Assembly (NCBI GenBank): GCA_964036665.1
Contig: OZ038527.1
Coordinates: forward strand, 13,237,835-13,301,834
DNA length: 64,000 nt
Direction of reading: 5' to 3'
Source of the DNA: Gordius sp. MW1
Taxonomy: Eukaryota; Nematomorpha; Gordioida; Gordea; Gordiidae
Each line of letters begins with the position of its first letter. Position 1 is the first letter of the stretch. Shown one piece after another: positions 49,200-63,300 of this stretch. The notes beneath the pieces were generated by a model that saw only the letters and a list, made by a program, of their open reading frames with translations, made no database searches and was not told where the DNA came from. Made by a program: the position numbers and the translations under genes.

Positions 49200-50466
49200 T
49201 TTATTGTTGCGATTAGTTTGTTGTATCGCAAAGTGAGTGCTTAATTTTTGAAAACTGCTCTATGCGATCATGATTTCAAAGTAATAGTTTTCTGATTCTG
49301 ATAAATTTTTACTTTTTATCATGGAAACAACGTCTGAAAACGACAACTTTCATCTGATGAATACGGTTGAAAGAAAAAAATGTGAAAAATTTGAGGTAAA
49401 AATATTTATTTTTTTCGATTCTATGTGAAAGAGCGTAAAAAAATATATAAAAGTAAGCCAATTTGAGAATCCTGTTATCCTCGATTGACTTCCGAAAAGA
49501 GGTTTTAAGCTCCGCGAACTATCATTTTGACAAAAGAAAACGTTTTATGGTTGCGATTAGTTTGTTGTATCGCAACGTGAGGGCTTAATTTTTGAAAACT
49601 GCTCTATGCGATGATGATTTCAAAGTAATAGTTTTCTGATTCTGATAAATTGTTACTTTTTATCATGGAAACAACGTCTGAAAACGACAACTTTCATCGC
49701 ATGAATACGGTTGAATAAAAAATGTGAAATATTTTGAGGTAGTAATATTTATTTTTTTCGACTCTATGTGAAAGAGCTTGAAAAAATATATAAAAGTAAG
49801 CCAATTTGAGAATCCTATTATCCTCGATTGACTTCCGAAAAGAGGTTTTAAGCTGCGAGAGCCATCATTTTGACAAAAGACAACGTTTTATTGTTGCGAT
49901 TAGTTTGTTGTATCGCAAAGTGAGTGCTTAATTTTTGAAAACTGCTCTATGCGATCATGATTTCAAAGTAATAGTTTTCTGATTCTGATAAATTGTTACT
50001 TTTTATCATGGAAACCACGTCTGAAAACGACAACTTTCATCGGATGAATAGGGTTGAAAGGAAAAAATGTGAAAAATTTTGAGGCAAAAATATTTATTTT
50101 TTTCGATTCTATGTGAAAGAGCTTGAAAAAATATATAAAAGTAAGCCAATTTGAGAATCCTATTATCCTCGATTGACTTCCGAAAAGAGGTTTTAAGCTG
50201 CGAGAGCCATCATTTTGACAAAAGTCAACGTTTTATTGTTGCGATTAGTTTGTTGTATCGCAACGTGAGTGCTTAATTTTTAAAAACTGCTTTATGCGAT
50301 CATGATTTCAAATTAAAAGTTTTCTTATTCTGATAAATTGTTACTTTTTATCATGGAAACCACGTCTGAAAACGACAACTTTCATCGGACGAATAGGGTT
50401 GAATAAAAAAATGTGAAAAATTTTGAGGTAAAATATTTATTTTTTTCGATTCTATGTAAAAGAGCT
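49199..50466 (+). repeat. Family B monomers proximal to the junction
   Basis: Four units, the first beginning inside the monomer at TTTTATTGTTGCG. They carry mixed variants: CCTGTTATCC and AAGCTCCGCGAAC in the first, TCGCATGAATACGG in the second, and GAATAGGGTTG later. They lie outside the 6,874-bp duplicated block. The similarity that starts the block begins just after a mismatch at 50,466. Confidence 0.82.
49550..49576. other. Eight-base inverted repeat GTTGCGAT / ATCGCAAC (example, family B)
   Basis: Perfect arms with an 11-base loop. This form is typical of units near the junction and of 50,241-51,290 and 57,111-58,160. Many other units have ATCGTAAC (one mismatch) or ATCAAAC (shortened arm), so the perfect form is not maintained throughout the array. 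Confidence 0.72.
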
Positions 50467-53400
50467 TGAAAAAATATATAAAAGTAAGCCAATTTGAGAA
50501 TCCTATTATCCTCGATTGACTTCCGAAAAGAGGTTTTAAGCTGCGAGAACTATCATTTTGACAAAAGACAACGTTTTATTGTTGCGATTAGTTTGTTGTA
50601 TCGCAACGTGAGTGCTTAATTTTTGAAAACTGCTCTATGCGATCATGATTTCAAATTAATAGTTTTCTTATTCTAATAAATTGTTACCTTTTATCATGGA
50701 AACCACGTCTGAAACGACAACTTTCATCGGATGAATAGGGTTGAATAAAAAAATGTCAAATATTTTGAGGTAGTAATATTTATTTTTTTCGATTCTATGT
50801 GAAAGAGCGTGAAAAAATATATAAAAGTAAGCCAATTTGAGAATCCTATTATCCTCGATTGACTTCCGAAAAGAGGTTTTAAGCTGCGAGAGCCATCATT
50901 TTGACAAAAGACAACGTTTTATTGTTGCGATTAGTTTGTTGTATCGCAACGTGAGTGCTTAATTTTTAAAAACTGCTTTATGCGATCATGATTTCAAATT
51001 AAAAGTTTTCTTATTCTGATAAATTGTTACTTTTTATCATGGAAACCAAGTCTGAAAACGACAACTTTCATCGGACGAATAGGGTTGAATAAAAAAATGT
51101 GAAAAATTTTGAGGTAAAATATTTATTTTTTTCGATTCTATGTGAAAGAGCTTGAAAAAATATATAAAAGTAAGCCAATTTGAGAATCCTATTATCCTCG
51201 ATTGACTTCCGAAAAGAGGTTTTAAGCTGCGAGAGCCATCATTTTGACAAAAGACAACGTTTTATTGTTGCGATTAGTTTGTTGTATCGCAACGTGAGGG
51301 CTTAATTTTTGAAAACTGCTCTATGCGATGATTATTTCAAAGTAATAGTTTTCTGATTCTGATAAATTGTTACTTTTTATCATGGAAACAACGTCTGAAA
51401 ACGACAACTTTCATCGCATGAATACGGTTGAATAAAAAAATGTGAAATATTTTGAGGTAGTAATATTTATTTTTTTCGATTCTATGTGAAAGAGCTTGAA
51501 AAAATATATAAAAATAAGCCAATTTGAGAATCCTATTATCCTCGATTGACTTCCGAAAAGAGGTTTTAAGCTGCGAGAGCCATCATTTTGACAAAAGACA
51601 ACGTTTTATTGTTGCGATTAGTATGTTGTATCAAACGTGAGTGCTTAATTTTTGAAAACTGCTCTATGCAATCATGATTTCAAAGTAACAGTTTTCTGAT
51701 TCTGATAAATTTGTACTTTTTATCATGGAAACAACGTCTGAAAACGACAACTTTCATCGGATGAATACGGTTGAAAGAAAAAAATGTGAAAAACTTTGAG
51801 GAAAAAATATTCATTTTTTTTGATTCTATGTGAAAGAGCGTAAAAAAATATATAAAAGTAAGCCAATTTGAGAATCCTATTATCCTCGATTTACTTCCGA
51901 AAAGAGGTTTTTAGCTGCGAGAACTATCATTTTGACAAAAGACAACGTTTTATTGTTGCGATTAGTTTGTTTTATCGCAACGTGAGTGCTTAATTTTTGA
52001 AAATTGCTCTATGCGATCATGATTTAAAAGTAATAGTTTTCAGATTCTGATAAATTTTTACTTGGGATCATAGAAACCACGTCTGAAAACGACAACTTTC
52101 ATCGGATGAATACGGTTGAATAAAAAAATGTGAAAAATTTTGAGGTAAAAATATTCATTTTTTTCGATTCTATGTGAAAGAGCGTAAAAAAATATATAAA
52201 AATAAGCCAATTTGAGAATCCTATTATCCTCGATTGACTTCAGAAAAGAGGTTTTAAGCTGCGAGAACTATCATTTTGACAAAAGACAACGTTTTATTGT
52301 TGCGATTAGTTTGTTGTATCAAACGTGAGTGCTTAATTTTTGAAAAGTGCTCTATGCGATCATGATTTCAAAGTAATAGTTTTCTGATTCTAATAAAATT
52401 TTAGTTTTTATCATGGAAACAACGTCTGAAAACGACAACTTTCATCGGATGAATACGGTTGAATAAAAAAATGTGAAAAATTTTGAGGTAAAAATATTCA
52501 TTTTTTTCGATTCTATGTGAAAGAGCGTAAAAAAATATATAAAAATAAGCCAATTTGAGAATACCATTATCCTCGATTGACTTCCGAAAAGAGGTTTTAA
52601 GCTGCGAGAACTATCATTTTGACAAAAGACAACGTTTTATTGTTGCGATTAGTTTGTTGTATCGTAACGTGAGTGCTTAATTTTTGAAAATTGCTCTATG
52701 CAATCATGATTTCAAAGTAATAGTTTTCTGATTCTGATAAATTTTTACTTTTTATCATGGAAACAACGTCTGAAAACGACAACTTTCATCGGATGAATAC
52801 GGTTGAAAGAAAATAATGTGAAAAACTTAGAGGTAAAAATATTCATTTTTTTCGATTCTATGTGAAAGAGCGTAAAAAAATATATAAAAATAAGCCAATT
52901 TGAGAATCCTATTATCCTCGATTGACTTCCGAAAAGAGGTTTTAAGCTGCGAGAACTATCATTTTGACAAAAGACAACGTTTTATTGTTGCGATTAGTTT
53001 GATGTATCGTAACGTGAGTGCTTAATTTTTGAAAAGTGCTCTATGCGATCATGACTTCAAAGTAATAGTTTTCTGATTCTGATAAATTTTTACTTTTTAT
53101 CATGGAAACAACGTCTGAAAACGACAACTTTCATCGGATGAATACAGTTGAATAAAAAAATGTGAAAAATTTTGAGGTAAAAATATTCATTTTTTTCGAT
53201 TCTATGTGAAAGAGCGTAAAAAAATATATAAAAATAAGCCAATTTGAGAATCCTATTATCCTCGATTGACTTCCGAAAAGAGGTTTTAAGCTGCGAGAAC
53301 TATCATTTTGACAAAAGACAACGTTTTATTGTTGCGATTAGTTTGTTGTATCAAACGTGAGTGCTTAATTTTTGAAAATTGCTCTATGCGATCATGATTT

Positions 53401-54944
53401 TAAAGTAATAGTTTTCTGATTCTGATAAATTTTTACTTTTTATCATGGAAACAACGTCTGAAAACGACAACTTTCATCGGATGAATACGGTTGAAAGAAA
53501 AAAATATGAAAAATTTTGAGGTAAAAATATTCATTTTTTTCGATTCTATGTGAAAGAGCGTAAAAAAATATATAAATATAAGCCAATTTGAGAATCCTAT
53601 TATCCTCGATTGACTTCCGAAAAGAGGTTTTAAGCTGCGAGAACTATCATTTTGACAAAAGACAACGTTTTATTGTTGCGATTAGTTTGATGTATCGTAA
53701 CGTGAGTGCTTAATTTTTGAAAACTGCTCTATGCAATCATGATTTCAAAGTAATAGTTTTCTGATTCTGATAAATTTGTACTTTTTATCATGGAAACAAC
53801 GTCTGAAAACGACAACTTTCATCGGATGAATACGGTTGAAAGAAAAAAATATGAAAAACTTCGAGGTAAAAATATTTATTTTTTTCGATTCTATGTGAAA
53901 GAGCTTGAAAAAATATATAAAAGTAAGCCGATATGAGAATCCTATTATCCTCGATTGACTTCCGAAAAGAGGTTTTAAGCTGCGAGAACTATCATTTTGA
54001 CAAAAGACAACGTTTTATTGTTGCGATTAGTTTGTTGTATCAAACGTGAGTGCTTAATTTTTGAAAATTGCTCTATGCGATCATGATTTTAAAGTAATAG
54101 TTTTCTGATTCTGATAAATATTTACTTTTTATCATGGAAACAACGTCTGAAAACGACAACTTTCATCGGATGAATACGGTTGAAAGAAAAAAATGTGAAA
54201 AACTTTGAGGTATAAATATTTATTTTTTTCGATTCTATGTGAAAGAGCGTAAAAAAATATATAAAAATAAGCCAATTTGAGAATCCTATTATCCTCGATT
54301 GACTTCCGAAAAGAGGTTTTAAGCTGCGAGAACTATCATTTTGACAAAAGACAACGTTTTATTGTTGCGATTAGTTTGTTGTATCAAACGTGAGTGCTTA
54401 ATTTTTGAAAACTGCTCTATGCAATCATGATTTCAAAGTAATAGTTTTCTGATTCTGATAAATTTTTACTTTTTATCATGGAAACAACGTCTGAAAACGA
54501 CAACTTTCATCGGATGAATACGGTTGAAAGAAAAAAATATGAAAAACTTCGAGGTAAAAATATTTATTTTTTTCGATTCTATGTGAAAGAGCTTGAAAAA
54601 ATATATAAAAGTAAGCCGATTTGAGTATCCTATTATCCTCGATTGACTTCCGAAAAGAGGTTTTAAGCTGCGAGAACTATCATTTTGACAAAAGACAACG
54701 TTTTATTGTTGCGATTAGTTTGTTGTATCGTAACGTGAGTGCTTAATTTTTGAAAATTGCTCTATGCTATCATGATTTCAAAGTAATAGTTTTCTGATTC
54801 TAATAAATTTTTACTTTTATCATGGAAACAACGTCTGAAAACGACAACTTTCATCGGATGAATACGGTTGAATAAAAAAATGTGAAAAATTTTGAGGTAA
54901 AAATATTCATTTTTTTCGATTCTATGTGAAAGAGCGTAAAAAAA

Positions 54945-54953
54945 TATATAAAA
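54945..54953 (+). promoter_or_regulatory. TATA-like motif TATATAAAA (example, once per family B monomer)
   Basis: Matches the eukaryotic TATA-box consensus TATAWAAR and recurs in essentially every family B monomer. In sequence this AT-rich, such a match is expected by chance, and no initiator or transcript can be identified. I list it only as a possible origin of satellite transcripts. Confidence 0.2.
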
Positions 54954-54981
54954 ATAAGCCAATTTGAGAATCCTATTATCC

Positions 54982-55325
54982 TCGATTGACTTCCGAAAAG
55001 AGGTTTTAAGCTGCGAGAACTATCATTTTGACAAAAGACAACGTTTTATTGTTGCGATTAGTTTGTTGTATCGTAACGTGAGTGCTTAATTTTTGAAAAG
55101 TGCTCTATGCGATCATGATTTCAAAGTAATAGTTTTCTGATTCTGATAAATTTTTACTTTTTATCATGGAAACAACGTCTGAAAACGACAACTTTCATCG
55201 GATGAATACGGTTGAATAAAAAAATGTGAAAAATTTTGAGGTAAAAATATTTATTTTTTTCGATTCTATGTGAAAGAGCGTAAAAAAATATATAAAAATA
55301 AGCCAATTTGAGAATCCTATTATCC
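54982..55325 (+). repeat. Representative monomer of family B (344 bp)
   Basis: Runs from TCGATTGACTTCCG through AAGAGGTTTTAAGCTGCGAG, ATCATTTTGAC, the GTTGCGATTAG motif, AACGTGAGTGC, GCTCTATGCGATCATG, an A/T-rich part, ATCATGG, ACGTCTGAAAACGACAAC, the small dyad TTCAT-CGG-ATGAA, A-tracts, CGATTCTATGTGAAAGAG, TATATAAAA and GAATCCTATTATCC. It aligns in the same order with the family A monomer, most clearly over CTCTATGCGATC, TCATG/TCATC and TTTTGAGGT. Confidence 0.92.
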
Positions 55326-57340
55326 TCGATTGACTTCCGAAAAGAGGTTTTAAGCTGCGAGAACTATCATTTTGACAAAAGACAACGTTTTATTGTTGCG
55401 ATTAGTTTGTTGTATCGTAACGTGAGTGCTTAATTTTTGAAAATTGCTCTATGCTATCATGATTTCAAAGTAATAGTTTTCTGATTCTAATAAATTTTTA
55501 CTTTTTATCATGGAAACAACGTCTGAAAACGACAACTTTCATCGGATGAATACGGTTGAATAAAAAAATGTGAAAAATTTTGAGGTATATTCATTTTTTT
55601 CGATTCTATGTGAAAGAGCGTATAAAAATATATAAAAATAAGCCAATTTGAGAATCCTATTATCCTCGATTGACTTCCGAAAAGAGGTTTTAAGCTGCGA
55701 GAACTATCATTTTGACAAAAGACAACGTTTTATTGTTGCGATTAGTTTGTTGTATCGTAACGTGAGTGCTTAATTTTTGAAAAGTGCTCTATGCGATCAT
55801 GATTTCAAAGTAATAGTTTTCTGATTCTGATAAATTTTTACTTTTTATCATGGAAACAACGTCTGAAAACGACAACTTTCATCGGATGAATACGGTTGAA
55901 TAAAAAAATGTGAAAAATTTTGAGGAAAAAATATTCATTTTTTTCGATTCTATGTGAAAGAGCGTAAAAAAATATATAAAAATAAGCCAATTTGAGAATA
56001 CCATTATCCTCGATTGACTTCCGAAAAGAGGTTTTAAGCTGCGAGAACTATCATTTTGACAAAAGACAACGTTTTATTGTTGCGATTAGTTTGTTGTATC
56101 GTAACGTGAGTGCTTAATTTTTGAAAATTGCTCTATGCGATCATGATTTTAAAGTAATAGTTTTCTGATTCTGATAAATTTTTACTTTTTATCATGGAAA
56201 CAACGTCTGAAAACGACAACTTTCATCGGATGAATACGGTTGAATAAAAAAATGCGAAAAATTTTGAGGTAAAAATATTCATTTTTTTCGATTCTATGTG
56301 AAAGAGCGTAAAAAAATATATAAAAATAAGCCAATTTGAGAATCCTATTATCCTCGATTGACTTCCGAAAAGAGGTTTTAAGCTGCGAGAACTATCATTT
56401 TGACAAAAGACAACGTTTTATTGTTGCGATTAGTTTGTTGTATCGTAACGTGAGTGCTTAATTTTTGAAAAGTGCTCTATGCGATCATGATTTCAAAGTA
56501 ATAGTTTTCTGATTCTGATAAATTTGTACTTTTTATCATGGAAACAACGTCTGAAAACGACAACTTTCATCGGATGAATACGGTTGAAAGAAAAAAATGT
56601 GAAAAACTTTGAGGTATAAATATTTATTTTTTTCGATTCTATGTGAAAGAGCGTAAAAAAATATATAAAAATAAGCCAATTTGAGAATCCTATTATCCTC
56701 GATTGACTTCCGAAAAGAGGGTTTAATCTGCGAGAACTATCATTTTGACAAAAGACAACGTTTTTTTGTTGCGATTAGTTTGTTGTATCAAACGTGAGTG
56801 CTTAATTTTTGAAAACTGCTCTATGCAATCATGATTTCAAAGTAATAGTTTTCTGATTCTGATAAATTTTTACTTTTTATCATGGAAACAACGTCTGAAA
56901 AAGACAACTTTCATCGGATGAATACGGTTGAAAGAAAAAAATGTGAAAAACTTTGAGGTAAAAATATTTATTTTTTTCGATTCTATGTGAAAGAGCTTGA
57001 AAAAATATATAAAAGTAAGCCGATTTGAGAATCCTATTATCCTCGATTGACTTCCGAAAAGAGGTTTTAAGCTGCGAGAACTATCATTTTGACAAAAGAC
57101 AACGTTTTATTGTTGCGATTAGTTTGTTGTATCGCAACGTGAGTGCTTAATTTTTGAAAACTGCTCTATGCGATCATGATTTCAAATTAATAGTTTTCTT
57201 ATTCTAATAAATTGTTACCTTTTATCATGGAAACCACGTCTGAAACGACAACTTTCATCGGATGAATAGGGTTGAATAAAAAAATGTCAAATATTTTGAG
57301 GTAGTAATATTTATTTTTTTCGATTCTATGTGAAAGAGCG

Positions 57341-60300
57341 TGAAAAAATATATAAAAGTAAGCCAATTTGAGAATCCTATTATCCTCGATTGACTTCCGA
57401 AAAGAGGTTTTAAGCTGCGAGAACTATCATTTTGACAAAAGACAACGTTTTATTGTTGCGATTAGTTTGTTGTATCGCAACGTGAGTGCTTAATTTTTGA
57501 AAACTGCTCTATGCGATCATGATTTCAAATTAATAGTTTTCTTATTCTAATAAATTGTTACCTTTTATCATGGAAACCACGTCTGAAACGACAACTTTCA
57601 TCGGATGAATAGGGTTGAATAAAAAAATGTCAAATATTTTGAGGTAGTAATATTTATTTTTTTCGATTCTATGTGAAAGAGCGTGAAAAAATATATAAAA
57701 GTAAGCCAATTTGAGAATCCTATTATCCTCGATTGACTTCCGAAAAGAGGTTTTAAGCTGCGAGAGCCATCATTTTGACAAAAGACAACGTTTTATTGTT
57801 GCGATTAGTTTGTTGTATCGCAACGTGAGTGCTTAATTTTTAAAAACTGCTTTATGCGATCATGATTTCAAATTAAAAGTTTTCTTATTCTGATAAATTG
57901 TTACTTTTTATCATGGAAACCAAGTCTGAAAACGACAACTTTCATCGGACGAATAGGGTTGAATAAAAAAATGTGAAAAATTTTGAGGTAAAATATTTAT
58001 TTTTTTCGATTCTATGTGAAAGAGCTTGAAAAAATATATAAAAGTAAGCCAATTTGAGAATCCTATTATCCTCGATTGACTTCCGAAAAGAGGTTTTAAG
58101 CTGCGAGAGCCATCATTTTGACAAAAGACAACGTTTTATTGTTGCGATTAGTTTGTTGTATCGCAACGTGAGGGCTTAATTTTTGAAAACTGCTCTATGC
58201 GATGATTATTTCAAAGTAATAGTTTTCTGATTCTGATAAATTGTTACTTTTTATCATGGAAACAACGTCTGAAAACGACAACTTTCATCGCATGAATACG
58301 GTTGAATAAAAAAATGTGAAATATTTTGAGGTAGTAATATTTATTTTTTTCGATTCTATGTGAAAGAGCTTGAAAAAATATATAAAAATAAGCCAATTTG
58401 AGAATCCTATTATCCTCGATTGACTTCCGAAAAGAGGTTTTAAGCTGCGAGAGCCATCATTTTGACAAAAGACAACGTTTTATTGTTGCGATTAGTATGT
58501 TGTATCAAACGTGAGTGCTTAATTTTTGAAAACTGCTCTATGCAATCATGATTTCAAAGTAACAGTTTTCTGATTCTGATAAATTTGTACTTTTTATCAT
58601 GGAAACAACGTCTGAAAACGACAACTTTCATCGGATGAATACGGTTGAAAGAAAAAAATGTGAAAAACTTTGAGGAAAAAATATTCATTTTTTTTGATTC
58701 TATGTGAAAGAGCGTAAAAAAATATATAAAAGTAAGCCAATTTGAGAATCCTATTATCCTCGATTTACTTCCGAAAAGAGGTTTTTAGCTGCGAGAACTA
58801 TCATTTTGACAAAAGACAACGTTTTATTGTTGCGATTAGTTTGTTTTATCGCAACGTGAGTGCTTAATTTTTGAAAATTGCTCTATGCGATCATGATTTA
58901 AAAGTAATAGTTTTCAGATTCTGATAAATTTTTACTTGGGATCATAGAAACCACGTCTGAAAACGACAACTTTCATCGGATGAATACGGTTGAATAAAAA
59001 AATGTGAAAAATTTTGAGGTAAAAATATTCATTTTTTTCGATTCTATGTGAAAGAGCGTAAAAAAATATATAAAAATAAGCCAATTTGAGAATCCTATTA
59101 TCCTCGATTGACTTCAGAAAAGAGGTTTTAAGCTGCGAGAACTATCATTTTGACAAAAGACAACGTTTTATTGTTGCGATTAGTTTGTTGTATCAAACGT
59201 GAGTGCTTAATTTTTGAAAAGTGCTCTATGCGATCATGATTTCAAAGTAATAGTTTTCTGATTCTAATAAAATTTTAGTTTTTATCATGGAAACAACGTC
59301 TGAAAACGACAACTTTCATCGGATGAATACGGTTGAATAAAAAAATGTGAAAAATTTTGAGGTAAAAATATTCATTTTTTTCGATTCTATGTGAAAGAGC
59401 GTAAAAAAATATATAAAAATAAGCCAATTTGAGAATACCATTATCCTCGATTGACTTCCGAAAAGAGGTTTTAAGCTGCGAGAACTATCATTTTGACAAA
59501 AGACAACGTTTTATTGTTGCGATTAGTTTGTTGTATCGTAACGTGAGTGCTTAATTTTTGAAAATTGCTCTATGCAATCATGATTTCAAAGTAATAGTTT
59601 TCTGATTCTGATAAATTTTTACTTTTTATCATGGAAACAACGTCTGAAAACGACAACTTTCATCGGATGAATACGGTTGAAAGAAAATAATGTGAAAAAC
59701 TTAGAGGTAAAAATATTCATTTTTTTCGATTCTATGTGAAAGAGCGTAAAAAAATATATAAAAATAAGCCAATTTGAGAATCCTATTATCCTCGATTGAC
59801 TTCCGAAAAGAGGTTTTAAGCTGCGAGAACTATCATTTTGACAAAAGACAACGTTTTATTGTTGCGATTAGTTTGATGTATCGTAACGTGAGTGCTTAAT
59901 TTTTGAAAAGTGCTCTATGCGATCATGACTTCAAAGTAATAGTTTTCTGATTCTGATAAATTTTTACTTTTTATCATGGAAACAACGTCTGAAAACGACA
60001 ACTTTCATCGGATGAATACAGTTGAATAAAAAAATGTGAAAAATTTTGAGGTAAAAATATTCATTTTTTTCGATTCTATGTGAAAGAGCGTAAAAAAATA
60101 TATAAAAATAAGCCAATTTGAGAATCCTATTATCCTCGATTGACTTCCGAAAAGAGGTTTTAAGCTGCGAGAACTATCATTTTGACAAAAGACAACGTTT
60201 TATTGTTGCGATTAGTTTGTTGTATCAAACGTGAGTGCTTAATTTTTGAAAATTGCTCTATGCGATCATGATTTTAAAGTAATAGTTTTCTGATTCTGAT

Positions 60301-63300
60301 AAATTTTTACTTTTTATCATGGAAACAACGTCTGAAAACGACAACTTTCATCGGATGAATACGGTTGAAAGAAAAAAATATGAAAAATTTTGAGGTAAAA
60401 ATATTCATTTTTTTCGATTCTATGTGAAAGAGCGTAAAAAAATATATAAATATAAGCCAATTTGAGAATCCTATTATCCTCGATTGACTTCCGAAAAGAG
60501 GTTTTAAGCTGCGAGAACTATCATTTTGACAAAAGACAACGTTTTATTGTTGCGATTAGTTTGATGTATCGTAACGTGAGTGCTTAATTTTTGAAAACTG
60601 CTCTATGCAATCATGATTTCAAAGTAATAGTTTTCTGATTCTGATAAATTTGTACTTTTTATCATGGAAACAACGTCTGAAAACGACAACTTTCATCGGA
60701 TGAATACGGTTGAAAGAAAAAAATATGAAAAACTTCGAGGTAAAAATATTTATTTTTTTCGATTCTATGTGAAAGAGCTTGAAAAAATATATAAAAGTAA
60801 GCCGATATGAGAATCCTATTATCCTCGATTGACTTCCGAAAAGAGGTTTTAAGCTGCGAGAACTATCATTTTGACAAAAGACAACGTTTTATTGTTGCGA
60901 TTAGTTTGTTGTATCAAACGTGAGTGCTTAATTTTTGAAAATTGCTCTATGCGATCATGATTTTAAAGTAATAGTTTTCTGATTCTGATAAATATTTACT
61001 TTTTATCATGGAAACAACGTCTGAAAACGACAACTTTCATCGGATGAATACGGTTGAAAGAAAAAAATGTGAAAAACTTTGAGGTATAAATATTTATTTT
61101 TTTCGATTCTATGTGAAAGAGCGTAAAAAAATATATAAAAATAAGCCAATTTGAGAATCCTATTATCCTCGATTGACTTCCGAAAAGAGGTTTTAAGCTG
61201 CGAGAACTATCATTTTGACAAAAGACAACGTTTTATTGTTGCGATTAGTTTGTTGTATCAAACGTGAGTGCTTAATTTTTGAAAACTGCTCTATGCAATC
61301 ATGATTTCAAAGTAATAGTTTTCTGATTCTGATAAATTTTTACTTTTTATCATGGAAACAACGTCTGAAAACGACAACTTTCATCGGATGAATACGGTTG
61401 AAAGAAAAAAATATGAAAAACTTCGAGGTAAAAATATTTATTTTTTTCGATTCTATGTGAAAGAGCTTGAAAAAATATATAAAAGTAAGCCGATTTGAGT
61501 ATCCTATTATCCTCGATTGACTTCCGAAAAGAGGTTTTAAGCTGCGAGAACTATCATTTTGACAAAAGACAACGTTTTATTGTTGCGATTAGTTTGTTGT
61601 ATCGTAACGTGAGTGCTTAATTTTTGAAAATTGCTCTATGCTATCATGATTTCAAAGTAATAGTTTTCTGATTCTAATAAATTTTTACTTTTATCATGGA
61701 AACAACGTCTGAAAACGACAACTTTCATCGGATGAATACGGTTGAATAAAAAAATGTGAAAAATTTTGAGGTAAAAATATTCATTTTTTTCGATTCTATG
61801 TGAAAGAGCGTAAAAAAATATATAAAAATAAGCCAATTTGAGAATCCTATTATCCTCGATTGACTTCCGAAAAGAGGTTTTAAGCTGCGAGAACTATCAT
61901 TTTGACAAAAGACAACGTTTTATTGTTGCGATTAGTTTGTTGTATCGTAACGTGAGTGCTTAATTTTTGAAAAGTGCTCTATGCGATCATGATTTCAAAG
62001 TAATAGTTTTCTGATTCTGATAAATTTTTACTTTTTATCATGGAAACAACGTCTGAAAACGACAACTTTCATCGGATGAATACGGTTGAATAAAAAAATG
62101 TGAAAAATTTTGAGGTAAAAATATTTATTTTTTTCGATTCTATGTGAAAGAGCGTAAAAAAATATATAAAAATAAGCCAATTTGAGAATCCTATTATCCT
62201 CGATTGACTTCCGAAAAGAGGTTTTAAGCTGCGAGAACTATCATTTTGACAAAAGACAACGTTTTATTGTTGCGATTAGTTTGTTGTATCGTAACGTGAG
62301 TGCTTAATTTTTGAAAATTGCTCTATGCTATCATGATTTCAAAGTAATAGTTTTCTGATTCTAATAAATTTTTACTTTTTATCATGGAAACAACGTCTGA
62401 AAACGACAACTTTCATCGGATGAATACGGTTGAATAAAAAAATGTGAAAAATTTTGAGGTATATTCATTTTTTTCGATTCTATGTGAAAGAGCGTATAAA
62501 AATATATAAAAATAAGCCAATTTGAGAATCCTATTATCCTCGATTGACTTCCGAAAAGAGGTTTTAAGCTGCGAGAACTATCATTTTGACAAAAGACAAC
62601 GTTTTATTGTTGCGATTAGTTTGTTGTATCGTAACGTGAGTGCTTAATTTTTGAAAAGTGCTCTATGCGATCATGATTTCAAAGTAATAGTTTTCTGATT
62701 CTGATAAATTTTTACTTTTTATCATGGAAACAACGTCTGAAAACGACAACTTTCATCGGATGAATACGGTTGAATAAAAAAATGTGAAAAATTTTGAGGA
62801 AAAAATATTCATTTTTTTCGATTCTATGTGAAAGAGCGTAAAAAAATATATAAAAATAAGCCAATTTGAGAATACCATTATCCTCGATTGACTTCCGAAA
62901 AGAGGTTTTAAGCTGCGAGAACTATCATTTTGACAAAAGACAACGTTTTATTGTTGCGATTAGTTTGTTGTATCGTAACGTGAGTGCTTAATTTTTGAAA
63001 ATTGCTCTATGCGATCATGATTTTAAAGTAATAGTTTTCTGATTCTGATAAATTTTTACTTTTTATCATGGAAACAACGTCTGAAAACGACAACTTTCAT
63101 CGGATGAATACGGTTGAATAAAAAAATGCGAAAAATTTTGAGGTAAAAATATTCATTTTTTTCGATTCTATGTGAAAGAGCGTAAAAAAATATATAAAAA
63201 TAAGCCAATTTGAGAATCCTATTATCCTCGATTGACTTCCGAAAAGAGGTTTTAAGCTGCGAGAACTATCATTTTGACAAAAGACAACGTTTTATTGTTG

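Larger units (their letters stand above)
50467..57340 (+). repeat. 6,874-bp twenty-monomer block of family B, copy 1
   Basis: Every diagnostic variant I compared recurs at exactly +6,874 bp: AACCAAGTCTG at 51045, CTTGGGATCATAG at 52062, ATTTTAGTTTTTATC near 52401, GAATACAGTTG near 53141, GCCGATATGAG near 53929, TTTGAGTATCC near 54621, the 4-bp deletion at GAGGTATATTC near 55582, AATGCGAAAAA near 56251, GAGGGTTTAATCTGCG near 56717 and GAAAAAGACAAC near 56897. The left edge is set by AGAGCT at 50,466 facing AGAGCG at 57,340. Confidence 0.92.

Noticed and set aside
54762..54962. A minus-strand 66-codon open frame in family B, repeated identically at 61636-61836.
   Set aside because: The two are identical because they lie in the two copies of the 6,874-bp block. 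Other family B monomers do not keep the frame open.
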